64,000 nucleotides of DNA from Zoogloea oleivorans (GCA_030157785.1 JAOAUC010000055.1:310001-374000); one strand, 5' to 3'. Counted from the first letter of the stretch, positions 37,597 through 48,494 are shown. Numbers and translations: made by a program. The notes: generated by a model not told the origin, from the letters alone.

Positions 37597-38973
37597 ATGC
37601 TTTCCGAGATGACCGAAACCTGCGCGTTGCAGCAACGCCAGATTGAACTCGAAATGCAACTGGCCGCCCTGCGCCATGCCTATGACGACGCGCAGGCATT
37701 GCTCCGGAAACATGCAGACATATACAACTCGGCACCCGTAGGCTATTTCACCCTGAATTCATTCAGCGTCATCTTCAAGCTCAATCCTGCCGGCGCCAAT
37801 TTGCTTGGGGTCAAGCTTTCCCAATGTGAGCACCGCCGCTTTGATGAATTCGTGAAGCCTGAGTGCATTCCGCTATTCAGGAAATTCCGCGCCGAGGTGC
37901 TTGGCGGGACACGCAAGGGCTGCTGCGAGCTCATCCTCAAGGCATCGGACAGGCGTGCCGAGCTGCTGGTTCGAATAGAAGCGGCCCCGGACGAAAATGG
38001 TCGTGAATTGCACATGGTGGTGATCGACATCAGCGCCGAGAAGGCTTTACACGCCCGCGAGCAGTATCAGCGCGCACTCCTCGACAATTGCCCCTTCCTG
38101 ATCTGGCTGAAGGACGAACAGGGCCGCTTTCTCGCCGTCAATGCGCCTTTCGCCCAAACCTTCGGCTGCGCATCGGTGGACACGATCATCGGCAAGACTG
38201 ACTACGCGCTCACATCCCCGGAGCTGGCCGAGGCCTATCGTGCCGACGACTTCGCAGTAATGGCCAGCGGCGAAAAAAGGAGTTTTGAAGAGCAAATCGA
38301 GGTAAATGGTGAGCTGCGCTGGTTTGAAACCTGCAAGTCGCCGGTCGTCGTGGATGACCGGACCATCGGCACCGTGGGATTTTCGCGGGACATTACCGAA
38401 CGCAGGCGCACGGAAACCGAGTTGCGCAGCCTCGCGGCCACCGATTCACTGACCCAGCTGGCCAATCGCCGGCATTTCCTGGCCCGCCTTGAAGATACCC
38501 ATGCAGGCCTGCAACGGGATGCCGACCACCCGGTCGCCGTCCTGATGTTCGACCTTGACCACTTCAAGTCGATCAACGACAGCCTCGGCCACGCCGCCGG
38601 CGACGCGGTCCTGCGGCTGTTCTCCTCCCTGCTGCGCGACGAGCTGCGTGCCGGCGACCTTGCCGGCCGGATTGGCGGCGAAGAGTTTGCCGTGCTGCTG
38701 ACAAGAAGCAACCCGGACGCCGCGGCGGCTTTTGCCGAACGCATTCGCCGAAAGGTTGCCGAAACCTCGATCCTGATGGGCCAGCGCCGCATCGCCATCA
38801 CGGTAAGTATTGGCATTGCCCTCTTGCTCGCCGACGACAGCACGGCAGAGCAGGCGCTCGGTCGTGCTGATGACGCGCTTTATCGCGCCAAGGCCGAGGG
38901 ACGCAACCGGATTGCGCTGGCAGATACCCCCGCCCCGCAGCAGCTCTTCCGGGGAACTCAGGCCGCGATGTAG
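37597..38973 (+). CDS. PAS-PAS-GGDEF diguanylate cyclase
   Basis: The 458-residue cytoplasmic protein has a coiled N-terminus (QQRQIELEMQLAALRHAYDDAQALL), a first PAS (YNSAPVGYFTLNSFSVIFKLNPAGANLLG), a second PAS with PAC (NCPFLIWLKDEQGRFLAVNAPFAQTFG... VGFSRDITERRRTETEL) and a GGDEF domain. The active-site motif reads GGEEF, fully functional in the family, and RAGD five residues before it is a standard inhibitory I-site, so c-di-GMP synthesis with product inhibition is expected. There is no membrane segment. A 274-base gap without clear signals separates it from the regulator. Confidence 0.92.
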   Translation: MLSEMTETCALQQRQIELEMQLAALRHAYDDAQALLRKHADIYNSAPVGYFTLNSFSVIFKLNPAGANLLGVKLSQCEHRRFDEFVKPECIPLFRKFRAEVLGGTRKGCCELILKASDRRAELLVRIEAAPDENGRELHMVVIDISAEKALHAREQYQRALLDNCPFLIWLKDEQGRFLAVNAPFAQTFGCASVDTIIGKTDYALTSPELAEAYRADDFAVMASGEKRSFEEQIEVNGELRWFETCKSPVVVDDRTIGTVGFSRDITERRRTETELRSLAATDSLTQLANRRHFLARLEDTHAGLQRDADHPVAVLMFDLDHFKSINDSLGHAAGDAVLRLFSSLLRDELRAGDLAGRIGGEEFAVLLTRSNPDAAAAFAERIRRKVAETSILMGQRRIAITVSIGIALLLADDSTAEQALGRADDALYRAKAEGRNRIALADTPAPQQLFRGTQAAM

Positions 38974-39132
38974 GCCAGCGGGTACGCACCCCCGCAGTGC
39001 GGCCCCCCTGCCCATGCACCACCCCGGCCTGCCAATCCGGCCTCGCAGGCCGGGAAACAGCCTATTCCGGCCCCGATTCCCCATGGAACGAATATTGCAC
39101 CGCAGCACGGATACCGCTAAAGGAGTATCGAC

Positions 39133-40134
39133 ATGGCCGCGAACTGCACCTGGGATTCCATGGATGTCCATCTGTTGCGCGTACTGGCCGCCCTGCTGAC
39201 CGAATGCAGCGTGAGCAAGGCCGCGCGGCGGCTCAATCAGTCGCAGCCGGCCATCAGCACGGCCCTGCGCCGCCTGCGCGACATTACCGGCGACCAGTTA
39301 CTGGTGCGCAGCCGCAACGGCATGACCCCCACCGAACGGGGCGCCGGGCTGCTCGAACCGGTGAAGATCGCCCTCCAGCAGATCGAGGCCATCGCCGTGC
39401 GACAGGTGAAGTTCGACGCCGGCAGCTCGCGGCGGGTCTTCAACATCGCCACACCGGATTACCTCAACGCCGTGCTGCTCGGCGAGATCTGCGGCCGCCT
39501 GCGCAAGATGGCGCCCCATTCGCAGGTTGCCTTCCACTCCCTCGGCCCCGACTACGACTACGCGCGGGCGCTGGAAAACGGCGAGCTCGACGTGGTCATC
39601 GGCAACTGGCCGCAGCCGCCCGAGAACCTGCGCATCGCCCCGCTCTTTGACGATGAAGTGGTGTGCATCATGCGCAAGGGCCACCCGCTGGCCGGGCGCA
39701 AACTGTCGACGCACGAATACCTGGCCGCCGAACATCTGGTGCCCACGCCCTACGCCGTCGGCCAGCGCGGCGTCATCGACCTGCACCTGGCCCGCGAGCG
39801 CATGAAGCGCAACGTGGTGGCCTATGTGCCCTACTTCGGCCTGGTGCCCTACCTGCTGCTGGAAACCGACATGGTTTTCTCGAGCCCGCGGATCTTTGCC
39901 GAGCACTGTGCGCGGATGATGCCGCTGGCCGTATCGGAAGCGCCGATCGAGTTTCCGAAGATGAGCTTCTACCTGCTGTGGCACGACCGCAGCCACTATG
40001 AAGAGGAATGCCGCTGGTTCCGCGAGCAGATCATCTCGGTAGTACGCAACTCGCCGGCCATCAAGGCTGCCCAGCCGACCATGGCCGGCAGCCCGGCCCT
40101 GACGACGGCGTCGCCGGTGCTCGTCGCCGTCTAG
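39133..40134 (+). CDS. LysR-family regulator, NodD-like
   Basis: The 333-residue protein has an N-terminal winged HTH (LLTECSVSKAARRLNQSQPAISTALRRLRDITGDQLLVRS) and a NodD/SyrM-type effector domain (HSLGPDYDYARALENGELDVVIGNW). AAAGGAG lies upstream of the ATG. It is convergent with the sigma-54 activator and lies 1.4 kb from the PQQ dehydrogenase operon, so it may take part in control of aromatic or alcohol metabolism; that is inference. Effector unknown. Confidence 0.9.
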   Translation: MAANCTWDSMDVHLLRVLAALLTECSVSKAARRLNQSQPAISTALRRLRDITGDQLLVRSRNGMTPTERGAGLLEPVKIALQQIEAIAVRQVKFDAGSSRRVFNIATPDYLNAVLLGEICGRLRKMAPHSQVAFHSLGPDYDYARALENGELDVVIGNWPQPPENLRIAPLFDDEVVCIMRKGHPLAGRKLSTHEYLAAEHLVPTPYAVGQRGVIDLHLARERMKRNVVAYVPYFGLVPYLLLETDMVFSSPRIFAEHCARMMPLAVSEAPIEFPKMSFYLLWHDRSHYEEECRWFREQIISVVRNSPAIKAAQPTMAGSPALTTASPVLVAV

Positions 40135-40144
40135 GCGCCCCGGC

Positions 40145-42094
<1,950 letters not shown>

Positions 42095-42291
42095 ATCACG
42101 CTCCTCATGTCTCCAGCCCTTTGGTGCGCGATTTAAACGATCTCTATTCGCCGTCTATCGCACGTATTTGTGGATTGATCATAGCGCAAGCGAAATAGCG
42201 CCGCGAATAAAAAAGTGCTTATCGGGAATACCCTGACAATTACCGCAATGCAACATCCTGATTTGCGCCGGCAAATTGCAGCAACGCGACA

Positions 42292-42322
42292 CTACACCTG
42301 TTCCAGGCACCGCTACACCTGT
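42292..42322. promoter_or_regulatory. Candidate upstream activator sites for the sigma-54 activator
   Basis: The 10-base word CTACACCTGT occurs at 42292-42301 and 42313-42322, 21 bases apart, that is two helical turns and on the same DNA face. It lies about 145-175 bases before the -24 element, the normal place for an enhancer. Binding by the AcoR-like activator is inferred. Confidence 0.6.
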
Positions 42323-42466
42323 GGCGACGAGAAGAAATCCGACCCGAAAAAACAAAACCCGAATTCCATAAGCAAATTTCCGGAACGGATACAAATAGAA
42401 CACAACATCCTGTTTAAAAAACAGTTTCATTTAAATTCATAACTTTCGTTCTGCCGATTTTCGTTT

Positions 42467-42481
42467 TGGCATACGCCTTGC
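42467..42481 (+). promoter_or_regulatory. Sigma-54 (-24/-12) promoter of the Rieske-PQQ dehydrogenase operon
   Basis: TGGCATACGCCTTGC matches the sigma-54 consensus TGGCACG-N4-TTGC, with the invariant GG and GC ten bases apart. It lies about 40 bases before the Rieske ATG, giving a short leader. A divergent sigma-54 activator gene adjoins and rpoN is in this window. Confidence 0.88.
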
Positions 42482-42521
42482 CTAATAAGCCCGGCCACAA
42501 ACCACAGCGCAAAAAAGGAAA

Positions 42522-43139
42522 ATGAAAAATATTCCACGCACCCAATGCATCGACGCCACGCCGGAGACCGTGCCGTCACCCGACCGACGGGAAGCCCTGA
42601 AGGCCACGTCCGCCCTGCTCATTTGCGCCGGACTGGGATTCGGCAAGCAAGCCTTTGCCGATGACGAGGCCAATTCCCACCCGAAGGTCGGCGATCAATT
42701 GGCCCGGGCCGACGGCGAAGGCCGCCCGGCGGCCATGCATTCCGCCGAAATCCTGCCGAATGCCAAGCCTGTACCGGCCTTTCCCCTCGATCCGGCCAGC
42801 GGCGCGATGCGGGACGGCAGCCGCCTCAACAAGGTGATCCTGATCCGCGTCGACCCGCAGGAACTGAGCCCCGACGTGCAGCCCTACGCGGCCGGCGGCG
42901 TGCTCGCCTATTCCTCGGTGTGCACGCACCAGGGCTGCGAAATCTCCGAGTGGGTCCCCAAGGACCAGACCCTCATGTGCTACTGCCACTTCTCCAAGTT
43001 CTCGCCCGGACGTGCTGGCGAAGTGATGGCCGGCCCCGCCCCGCGCACTTTGCCGCTCCTGCCCCTGAAGGAGGTGGACGGCGTGCTCGTCGTCGCCGGC
43101 CCCTTCACGGCCCGGCCGGGCGTCGCCAAATCCACCTGA
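42522..43139 (+). CDS. Exported Rieske [2Fe-2S] protein, AioB-like
   Basis: A 205-residue protein with a twin-arginine type export signal (DRREALKATSALLICAGLGFG) and one Rieske domain. The ligands and disulfide cysteines are complete in CTHQGC and CYCHFS, the high-potential pattern. Length and the downstream GPAPRTLPLLPL and VVAGPF resemble the small subunit of arsenite oxidase rather than the bc1 subunit; no bc1 genes are near. It is first in the operon, 52 bases before the PQQ dehydrogenase, so it may carry electrons from the quinoprotein; this is inference. Confidence 0.88.
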   Translation: MKNIPRTQCIDATPETVPSPDRREALKATSALLICAGLGFGKQAFADDEANSHPKVGDQLARADGEGRPAAMHSAEILPNAKPVPAFPLDPASGAMRDGSRLNKVILIRVDPQELSPDVQPYAAGGVLAYSSVCTHQGCEISEWVPKDQTLMCYCHFSKFSPGRAGEVMAGPAPRTLPLLPLKEVDGVLVVAGPFTARPGVAKST

Positions 43140-43191
43140 TTTCCTGTCGCACCCGTCGTACCCACACCAATAAAGAAGGAGACATCCAGAC

Positions 43192-44910
43192 ATGAACACC
43201 CGACTCAAGGCGCTCTGCGCCGGGCTGGCCTTGCTGCCAGCCATCGCCACCGCCGCTCTGCCGGCCTACAGCCCCGTCACCGACGCCCGCCTGACCAAGC
43301 CCGAGGCCGGCAACTGGCTGATGTACCGCGGCAACTATGAAGGCTGGGGCTACAGCGCCCTCAAGCAGATCAACAACCAGAACGTCGGCAAGCTGGTGCC
43401 GGCCTGGTCTTACGCCACTGGAATGACCGAAGGCCACCAGGCCCCGCCCATCGTCAATGACGGCTACATGTACGTGTCCACGCCCAACAACCAGGTCATC
43501 GCCCTGGAAGCCAGCACCGGCAAGGAACTGTGGCGCTACAAGAAGACCATCCCCGACGAGCTCATGCAGCTCCACCCCACCAACCGGGGTGTCGCCCTGT
43601 ACGGCGACAAGCTCTACCTCGCCACCACCGACGCTTTCCTGGTAGCGCTCGATGCCGCCACCGGCAAGGAGCTGTGGAAGGTCGCCGTGGCCGACTGGAA
43701 GAAGGGCTACTACATGACCCTCGCCCCGCTGGCCGCCAAGGGGAAGATCATGGTCGGCTCGTCGGGTGGAGAGCTGGGCATCCGCGGCTTCATCGCCGCC
43801 TTCGACGCCGAGACCGGCAAGGAAGCCTGGCGCACTTACACCATCGCCGGCCCCGGCGAGGCGGGCAGCGAAACCTGGCCCGGAGAAACCTATAAAACCG
43901 GCGGCGGCTCGGTGTGGATCACCGGCACCTACGACTCGCAGACCAACCTGGCCTTCTGGGGCGTCGGCAACGCCGGCCCGTGGATGCCCGACACCCGCCC
44001 CGGCGACAACCTCTACGCCAACTCCACCATCGCCCTCGACGTGGACACCGGCAAGCTCAAGGGCCACCACCAGTACCACTGGAACGACGCCTGGGACTGG
44101 GACGAAGTCTCCGCCCCGCTGCTCATCGACCTCGACTACAAGGGCAAGAAGATCAAGTCGCTGGTGCATGCCGGCCGCAACGGCTACCTGTGGCTGCTCG
44201 AACGCACCAAGGACAAGGTCAACTACGTCGATGCCTGGCCTTACGTGACGCAAAACGTGTTCACCAGCCTCGACCCCAAGACCGGCCGCCCCACCTACGA
44301 TGCCAAGCGCATCCCCGGCACCGGCAAGACCACCAACTTCTGTCCGTCCCTGTGGGGCGGCAAGGACTGGCCGCCCGAAGCCTACAACCCGCAGACCGGC
44401 CTGCTCTACATCCCGGCCAACAACAACCTGTGTTCCGAACTCACCGGCGAGCCCGTCAAGTACAAGGCCGGCGGCCTCTACATCGGCGTCGCCCTCGACA
44501 ACATCCTCACCAACGTGCGCATGACCGAAAAGTCGCGCCAGCACATCGGTGAAGTGCAGGCCTGGGACCTGAAGACCGGCAAGCAGGTGTGGACCCACAC
44601 CTACCCCGAGATGAACTGGGGCCCGCTGATGACCACCGCCGGCAACCTGGTGTTTGGCGGCGGCACCAACGACCGCATGTTCCGCGCCCTCGACGCCCGG
44701 AGCGGCAAGGTGCTGTGGGAAACCCCCACCCCCTCCGGCGTCACTGGCGTGCCCTCGACCTTCGAGGTGAACGGCGAGCAATACGTCGCCGTGCAGTCCG
44801 GCTGGGGCGTCGATGCCCAGCGCATGCAGGGCGCCTTTGACGCCGTCCTCGAGCACAAGACCGTCGTTCCGCAGGGCGGCACGATCCACGTGTTCAAGCT
44901 CCAGAAGTAG
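43192..44910 (+). CDS. PQQ-dependent alcohol dehydrogenase, lanthanide type predicted
   Basis: A 572-residue periplasmic eight-bladed quinoprotein with signal peptide MNTRLKALCAGLALLPAIATA. The blade repeats (DAATGKELWK, DVDTGKLKGH, DLKTGKQVWTH) are clear. Metal-site residues are the glutamate in SSGGELGIRG, the asparagine in GVGNAGPW and the catalytic aspartate in AWDWDE; the second aspartate two residues on is the lanthanide-type D-x-D, where calcium enzymes have Ala, Ser or Thr. The vicinal cysteine pair of methanol and ethanol dehydrogenases (CCDVVNRG) is replaced by QLHPTNRG. No cytochrome domain is fused. GAAGGAG precedes the ATG. Confidence 0.9.
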   Translation: MNTRLKALCAGLALLPAIATAALPAYSPVTDARLTKPEAGNWLMYRGNYEGWGYSALKQINNQNVGKLVPAWSYATGMTEGHQAPPIVNDGYMYVSTPNNQVIALEASTGKELWRYKKTIPDELMQLHPTNRGVALYGDKLYLATTDAFLVALDAATGKELWKVAVADWKKGYYMTLAPLAAKGKIMVGSSGGELGIRGFIAAFDAETGKEAWRTYTIAGPGEAGSETWPGETYKTGGGSVWITGTYDSQTNLAFWGVGNAGPWMPDTRPGDNLYANSTIALDVDTGKLKGHHQYHWNDAWDWDEVSAPLLIDLDYKGKKIKSLVHAGRNGYLWLLERTKDKVNYVDAWPYVTQNVFTSLDPKTGRPTYDAKRIPGTGKTTNFCPSLWGGKDWPPEAYNPQTGLLYIPANNNLCSELTGEPVKYKAGGLYIGVALDNILTNVRMTEKSRQHIGEVQAWDLKTGKQVWTHTYPEMNWGPLMTTAGNLVFGGGTNDRMFRALDARSGKVLWETPTPSGVTGVPSTFEVNGEQYVAVQSGWGVDAQRMQGAFDAVLEHKTVVPQGGTIHVFKLQK

Positions 44911-44956
44911 TCCCCACCCGGTTCAGCCCGTCCAAAAAGCAAAAAAGGAGATACCC

Positions 44957-45808
44957 ATGAAACCGCATCGCCTTCTGTCCGCCCTCGTCGTCGCCGGCCT
45001 CGCCGGTGGCCTCGCCCCCGCCGCCTTCGCCCAGACCACCTTCGACGTCATCGGCCCCCACGAGTACGAACTCCCGGTGGACTTCAAGCCCTTCAACGTC
45101 TTCGTCCAGTACGCCACCGTGCAGAACAACAAGGACACCTTCAACGCCAGCGGCGACAAGGTGAAGGGCAACGGCAGCCAGACGATCGTCGGCATGTCCA
45201 AGTACGTGCGCTTCTGGACGCCCGAAGGCAACCCGAAGATCGGCCTCGCCTACGAAGTCATCGTTCCGGAAATCGGCGTGCGCAACCAGCACGCGGCCAA
45301 CGCCGCCGACCGCCACATCAGTGGCGTCGGCGACCCGCTCACCGGCTTTGCCGTGTGGATGAAGCGGACACCCACCTCCACTTTCGGCTTCCAGTCCTTC
45401 CTGCAGATCCCGGTGGGCGACAACCGGGTCAGCGACACCAACTGGAAGAACCTCTCCAGCTTCCTGTGGGACGTGCGCCTCACCGACAAGCTGGGCTGGA
45501 CTGCCGATGCCGGCATGGTCTTCCAGAGCGAGAAGAGCGACGGCAGCCGCCCGGGCAACACCTTCCACACCAACCACCGCCTCGGCTACCGGGCCACCGG
45601 CCTGCTCGAACCCTTCATCGCCCTCGACTACGAAAGCACCGCCAGCCGCGGCAGCAACCTCAGCGCCCGGGCCCTGGACGGCGGCCTCGGGATGATGTTC
45701 CACACCTTCGACAACCAGTCGATCAGCCTGCGCTACTCCACCAGCATCGAAGGCAAGAACCACTCAGCCAACAACAGCATGAACATCAAGTACGCCTACG
45801 TGTGGTGA
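44957..45808 (+). CDS. SphA/MetA-type outer-membrane channel-like protein
   Basis: From MKPHRLLSALVVAGLAGGLAPAAFA (signal peptide; AAAAAAGGAG upstream) it has 283 residues of alternating beta-strand pattern ending in SMNIKYAYVW, the family once named after phenol degradation. Such proteins are thought to be beta-barrels for aromatic or hydrophobic substrates. In this operon it probably lets the alcohol substrate into the periplasm. A second family member is at 61922-62794. Confidence 0.82.
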   Translation: MKPHRLLSALVVAGLAGGLAPAAFAQTTFDVIGPHEYELPVDFKPFNVFVQYATVQNNKDTFNASGDKVKGNGSQTIVGMSKYVRFWTPEGNPKIGLAYEVIVPEIGVRNQHAANAADRHISGVGDPLTGFAVWMKRTPTSTFGFQSFLQIPVGDNRVSDTNWKNLSSFLWDVRLTDKLGWTADAGMVFQSEKSDGSRPGNTFHTNHRLGYRATGLLEPFIALDYESTASRGSNLSARALDGGLGMMFHTFDNQSISLRYSTSIEGKNHSANNSMNIKYAYVW

Positions 45809-45839
45809 TCCCCCCGAACCTGCAACAAGGAGTTCTGTC

Positions 45840-46307
45840 ATGAAAATCCTGCACGCCCTCGCCTTCAGCATCGCCCTGCTTGTCGCCGCCTGGGTCTATC
45901 TCAGCGTCGGTAACCCGGCCCTTGGCTTCAACCCGTGGATCGGCTTCGTCGCCTGGGCCGCCTTCTTTGCCGCCGGCGGCGGCAGCACCGGGCTGGGGAA
46001 GGCGCTGCCGGCCGGCATCGCCGGCATCCTGCTCACCGCCATCACCCTGGCCGGCGTGCAGGCCCTCGGCGGCGGCCTCGTGCCGCTGGTCGGACTGGTG
46101 GCCGTGCTGGCCTTCGTGCTGGTGGCGATGGCCGACATCGGCGCCCTGTCCTACACCCCCGCGGCCTTTCTCGGCGCCGCGTCCTTCTTCGGCTCCGGCG
46201 GCAAGATCGACATCAGCATCGCGCTGGTCGCCCTGACCTGGGTCGTCGGTCTCGGCTTCGGCTACGCCTCCGAATCCGTCGGCAAAAAGCTCGCCCGCCC
46301 CGCCTGA
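45840..46307 (+). CDS. DUF1097 membrane protein
   Basis: A 155-residue inner-membrane protein with about five hydrophobic segments (LAFSIALLVAAWVYLSV, GFVAWAAFFAAGG, AGIAGILLTAITLAGVQAL, LVGLVAVLAFVLVAMADIGAL, ISIALVALTWVVGLGFGYA). It fits the DUF1097 family, whose function is unknown. AAGGAG lies before the ATG. Its place between the barrel and the aldehyde dehydrogenase suggests transport of an alcohol or aldehyde, by inference only. Confidence 0.82.
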   Translation: MKILHALAFSIALLVAAWVYLSVGNPALGFNPWIGFVAWAAFFAAGGGSTGLGKALPAGIAGILLTAITLAGVQALGGGLVPLVGLVAVLAFVLVAMADIGALSYTPAAFLGAASFFGSGGKIDISIALVALTWVVGLGFGYASESVGKKLARPA

Positions 46308-46344
46308 ATTTCCCCCGCCCCAACAAGTACAACGGAGACAGACC

Positions 46345-47784
46345 ATGACCACCCTGTATGAAAACTTCATCGACGGCCGCTTCATCCCGGCCGACCCGGC
46401 CACCGCCATCGACGTGCATAACCCGGCCAGCCACGTGCTGCTGGCCCGCACTGCCAGCGCCACGCCCGACGAAGTGAATGCCGCTGTCGATGCCGCCCGC
46501 CGTGCCCAGCCGGCCTGGGAGCGCACCCCCGCCATCCAGCGCGCCGGGCACTTGCGCGCCATCGCCGCCAAAGTCCGCCAGAACAAGGAGCGCCTCGCCG
46601 AGATCATTACCCGCGAACAGGGCAAGATCCTCGGTCTGGCTCTGGTCGAGGTGGATTTCACTGCCGACTACATCGACTACATGGCTGAATGGGCGCGCCG
46701 CATCGAAGGCGAAGTGCTGACCAGCGACCGGGCCGGCGAAAGCATCTTCCTGATGCGCCGCCCGATCGGCGTCACGGTGGGCATCCTGCCGTGGAACTTC
46801 CCGTTCTTCCTGATCGCCCGCAAGATGGCCCCGGCCCTCATCACCGGCAACACCATCGTCGTCAAGCCGAGCGAGGAAACCCCCATCAACGCCTTCGAGT
46901 TTGCCCGTCTGGTGGCCGAGACGGATCTGCCGGCCGGCGTCTTCAACCTGGTCGGCGGGCGTGGCGCCGACGTTGGCGCAGCCCTGTGCAGCCACCCGGA
47001 TGTGGGCCTGATCAGCTTCACCGGCAGCGTGCAGACCGGCTCGACGATCATGCAGGCAGCCGGCCGCAACCTGACCCGGGTGAACCTGGAGCTGGGCGGC
47101 AAGGCACCGGCCATCGTGCTGGCCAGCGCCGACCTCGATCTGGCCGCCAAGGCGGTGGTGGACTCCCGCATCATCAACACCGGGCAGGTGTGCAACTGCG
47201 TCGAACGGGTGTACGTGGAACGGGCGGTGGCCGACGAATTCACCGAGAAGCTGCGCGTCCGCATGGCCGCCACCCGCTACGGCGACCCGATGGTGGATGC
47301 CGATCTGAACATGGGCCCGATGGTGAACCAGATCGGCCTCGACAAGGTCGCCGCCATGGTAAGCCGCGCCCGCGAACAGGGCGCCGAGGTGATCCTCGGC
47401 GGCCGCAAGGCCGACCGCCCGGCCGGTTTCCACTACGAGCCCACGCTGATCACCGGGTGCACCGCCGACATGGAAATCATGCGCAAGGAAATCTTCGGCG
47501 CGGTGCTGCCGGTGCAGGTGGTGGACAGCCTCGACGAAGCCGTCGCCCTGTCGAACGACTCGGAATACGGGCTCACCTCGTCGATCTTCACGCAGGACCT
47601 GAACGCCGCCATGCGCGCCTGCCGCGACCTGCGCTTTGGCGAAACCTACGTGAACCGGGAGCACTTCGAAGCCATGCAGGGCTTCCATGCCGGCAGCCGC
47701 AAGTCGGGCATCGGCGGCGCCGACGGCAAGCACGGCCTTTACGAATACACCGAGACCCACGTGGTGTACATGCAGCATGGTTGA
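46345..47784 (+). CDS. aldA: NAD-dependent aldehyde dehydrogenase, AldA-like
   Basis: The 479-residue cytoplasmic enzyme is close to E. coli AldA (lactaldehyde/glycolaldehyde dehydrogenase) over its whole length: FTADYIDYMAEWARR, GILPWNFPFFLIARKMAPALITGNT, LELGGKAPAIV, the catalytic cysteine in NTGQVCNCVERV and GFHAGSRKSGIGGADGKHGL. It would oxidise the aldehyde made by the PQQ dehydrogenase. ACGGAGAC precedes the ATG. Last gene of the operon; a 153-base gap follows. Confidence 0.93.
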   Translation: MTTLYENFIDGRFIPADPATAIDVHNPASHVLLARTASATPDEVNAAVDAARRAQPAWERTPAIQRAGHLRAIAAKVRQNKERLAEIITREQGKILGLALVEVDFTADYIDYMAEWARRIEGEVLTSDRAGESIFLMRRPIGVTVGILPWNFPFFLIARKMAPALITGNTIVVKPSEETPINAFEFARLVAETDLPAGVFNLVGGRGADVGAALCSHPDVGLISFTGSVQTGSTIMQAAGRNLTRVNLELGGKAPAIVLASADLDLAAKAVVDSRIINTGQVCNCVERVYVERAVADEFTEKLRVRMAATRYGDPMVDADLNMGPMVNQIGLDKVAAMVSRAREQGAEVILGGRKADRPAGFHYEPTLITGCTADMEIMRKEIFGAVLPVQVVDSLDEAVALSNDSEYGLTSSIFTQDLNAAMRACRDLRFGETYVNREHFEAMQGFHAGSRKSGIGGADGKHGLYEYTETHVVYMQHG

Positions 47785-47937
47785 AGTGTCAGAGCAGGTG
47801 TAGTGCGCAGCAGCAGTTGATTGTCTCTCCTCCGTCGTCTTGCGGCAGGCCGTCCCTCCCCGGCTGCATGGCCGCGGGGATGGCGGGGCACACCTCCCTC
47901 GTGCCTCGTCATCCCCCTCTTTTTTACCTGTCGCCCC

Positions 47938-48459
47938 TCAGTCGGTCACCCGCTCCGCCAGCCGCAGCGCGGCGATCCGCGCAATCTGCGTCAAGGCCTC
48001 GGCAAACTCCACGTCCGGTTCATTCCCGAGCCGACGCGTCATCGCGGCGATGATGTCGCCACGCCCCAGTCCGCGCACGGCAATGATGAAGGGGAAGCCG
48101 AACTTCCCGTTGTAGGCGGCATTGAGTTCGTGGATCAGCGCAAACTCCTCCGGCGTGCACGCCGACAGCCCGGCGCCGGCCTGCTCGCGGGTCGACTCGG
48201 CGGTGAGTTCGCCGCGTACCGCCAGCTTGCCGGCGAGCTCCGGGTGGGCGCGGATCAGCGCCAGCTGATCGGCCCGCGGCGCCGCCTGCATGCTGCCGAC
48301 GAGTGCGCCAAGGAGCGCCTCGCGGCCGGCAAAGGGCCGCAGCGGCCAGGCCCGCGCAGCTACCCACGGCGAGTGCTCGAAGATGCCGTCGAGGGCCGCC
48401 ACGAAGGCAGGCTGGTCCATCTGCGACAGGGCGGCGGCGGTCAGGGAATGAGTCGTCAT
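47938..48459 (-). CDS. uraD: OHCU decarboxylase
   Basis: UraD converts 2-oxo-4-hydroxy-4-carboxy-5-ureidoimidazoline to S-allantoin. The start MTTHSLTAAALSQMDQPAFV (GGAGAG upstream) gives 173 residues. The helical family core is clear: FVAALDGIFEHSPWVAARAWPLRPF with the catalytic histidine, LALIRAHPELAGK, and FIIAVRGLGRGDIIAAM. The track's 412-residue ORF extends wrongly into the permease. It lies 35 bases after the permease on the same strand, with uraH and puuD beyond. Confidence 0.92.
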   Translation of the reverse strand: MTTHSLTAAALSQMDQPAFVAALDGIFEHSPWVAARAWPLRPFAGREALLGALVGSMQAAPRADQLALIRAHPELAGKLAVRGELTAESTREQAGAGLSACTPEEFALIHELNAAYNGKFGFPFIIAVRGLGRGDIIAAMTRRLGNEPDVEFAEALTQIARIAALRLAERVTD

Positions 48460-48494
48460 GGGGCTCTCCGGGCCGTTGATAGGGTCAGTCAGGA

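Larger units (their letters stand above)
42095..42521. other. 427-base A+T-rich divergent control region
   Basis: The gap between the sigma-54 activator and the Rieske gene is markedly A+T-rich compared with its neighbours. It contains two direct repeats of CTACACCTGT, an inverted repeat ATTTGC-GCCG-GCAAAT near 42271, CTGTTT-AAA-AAACAG at 42410-42424, and the -24/-12 promoter. The ORFs in the track here are random; none has a ribosome site and coding-like codon use. Confidence 0.7.

Noticed and set aside
42215-42442. 75-residue plus-strand ORF in the sigma-54 control region
   Set aside because: It covers the candidate enhancer repeats, lacks a ribosome site and has non-coding-like codon use.
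43105-44889. 594-residue minus-strand ORF over the PQQ dehydrogenase
   Set aside because: Antisense to a certain gene, repetitive VGG/AGV composition, no start signal.
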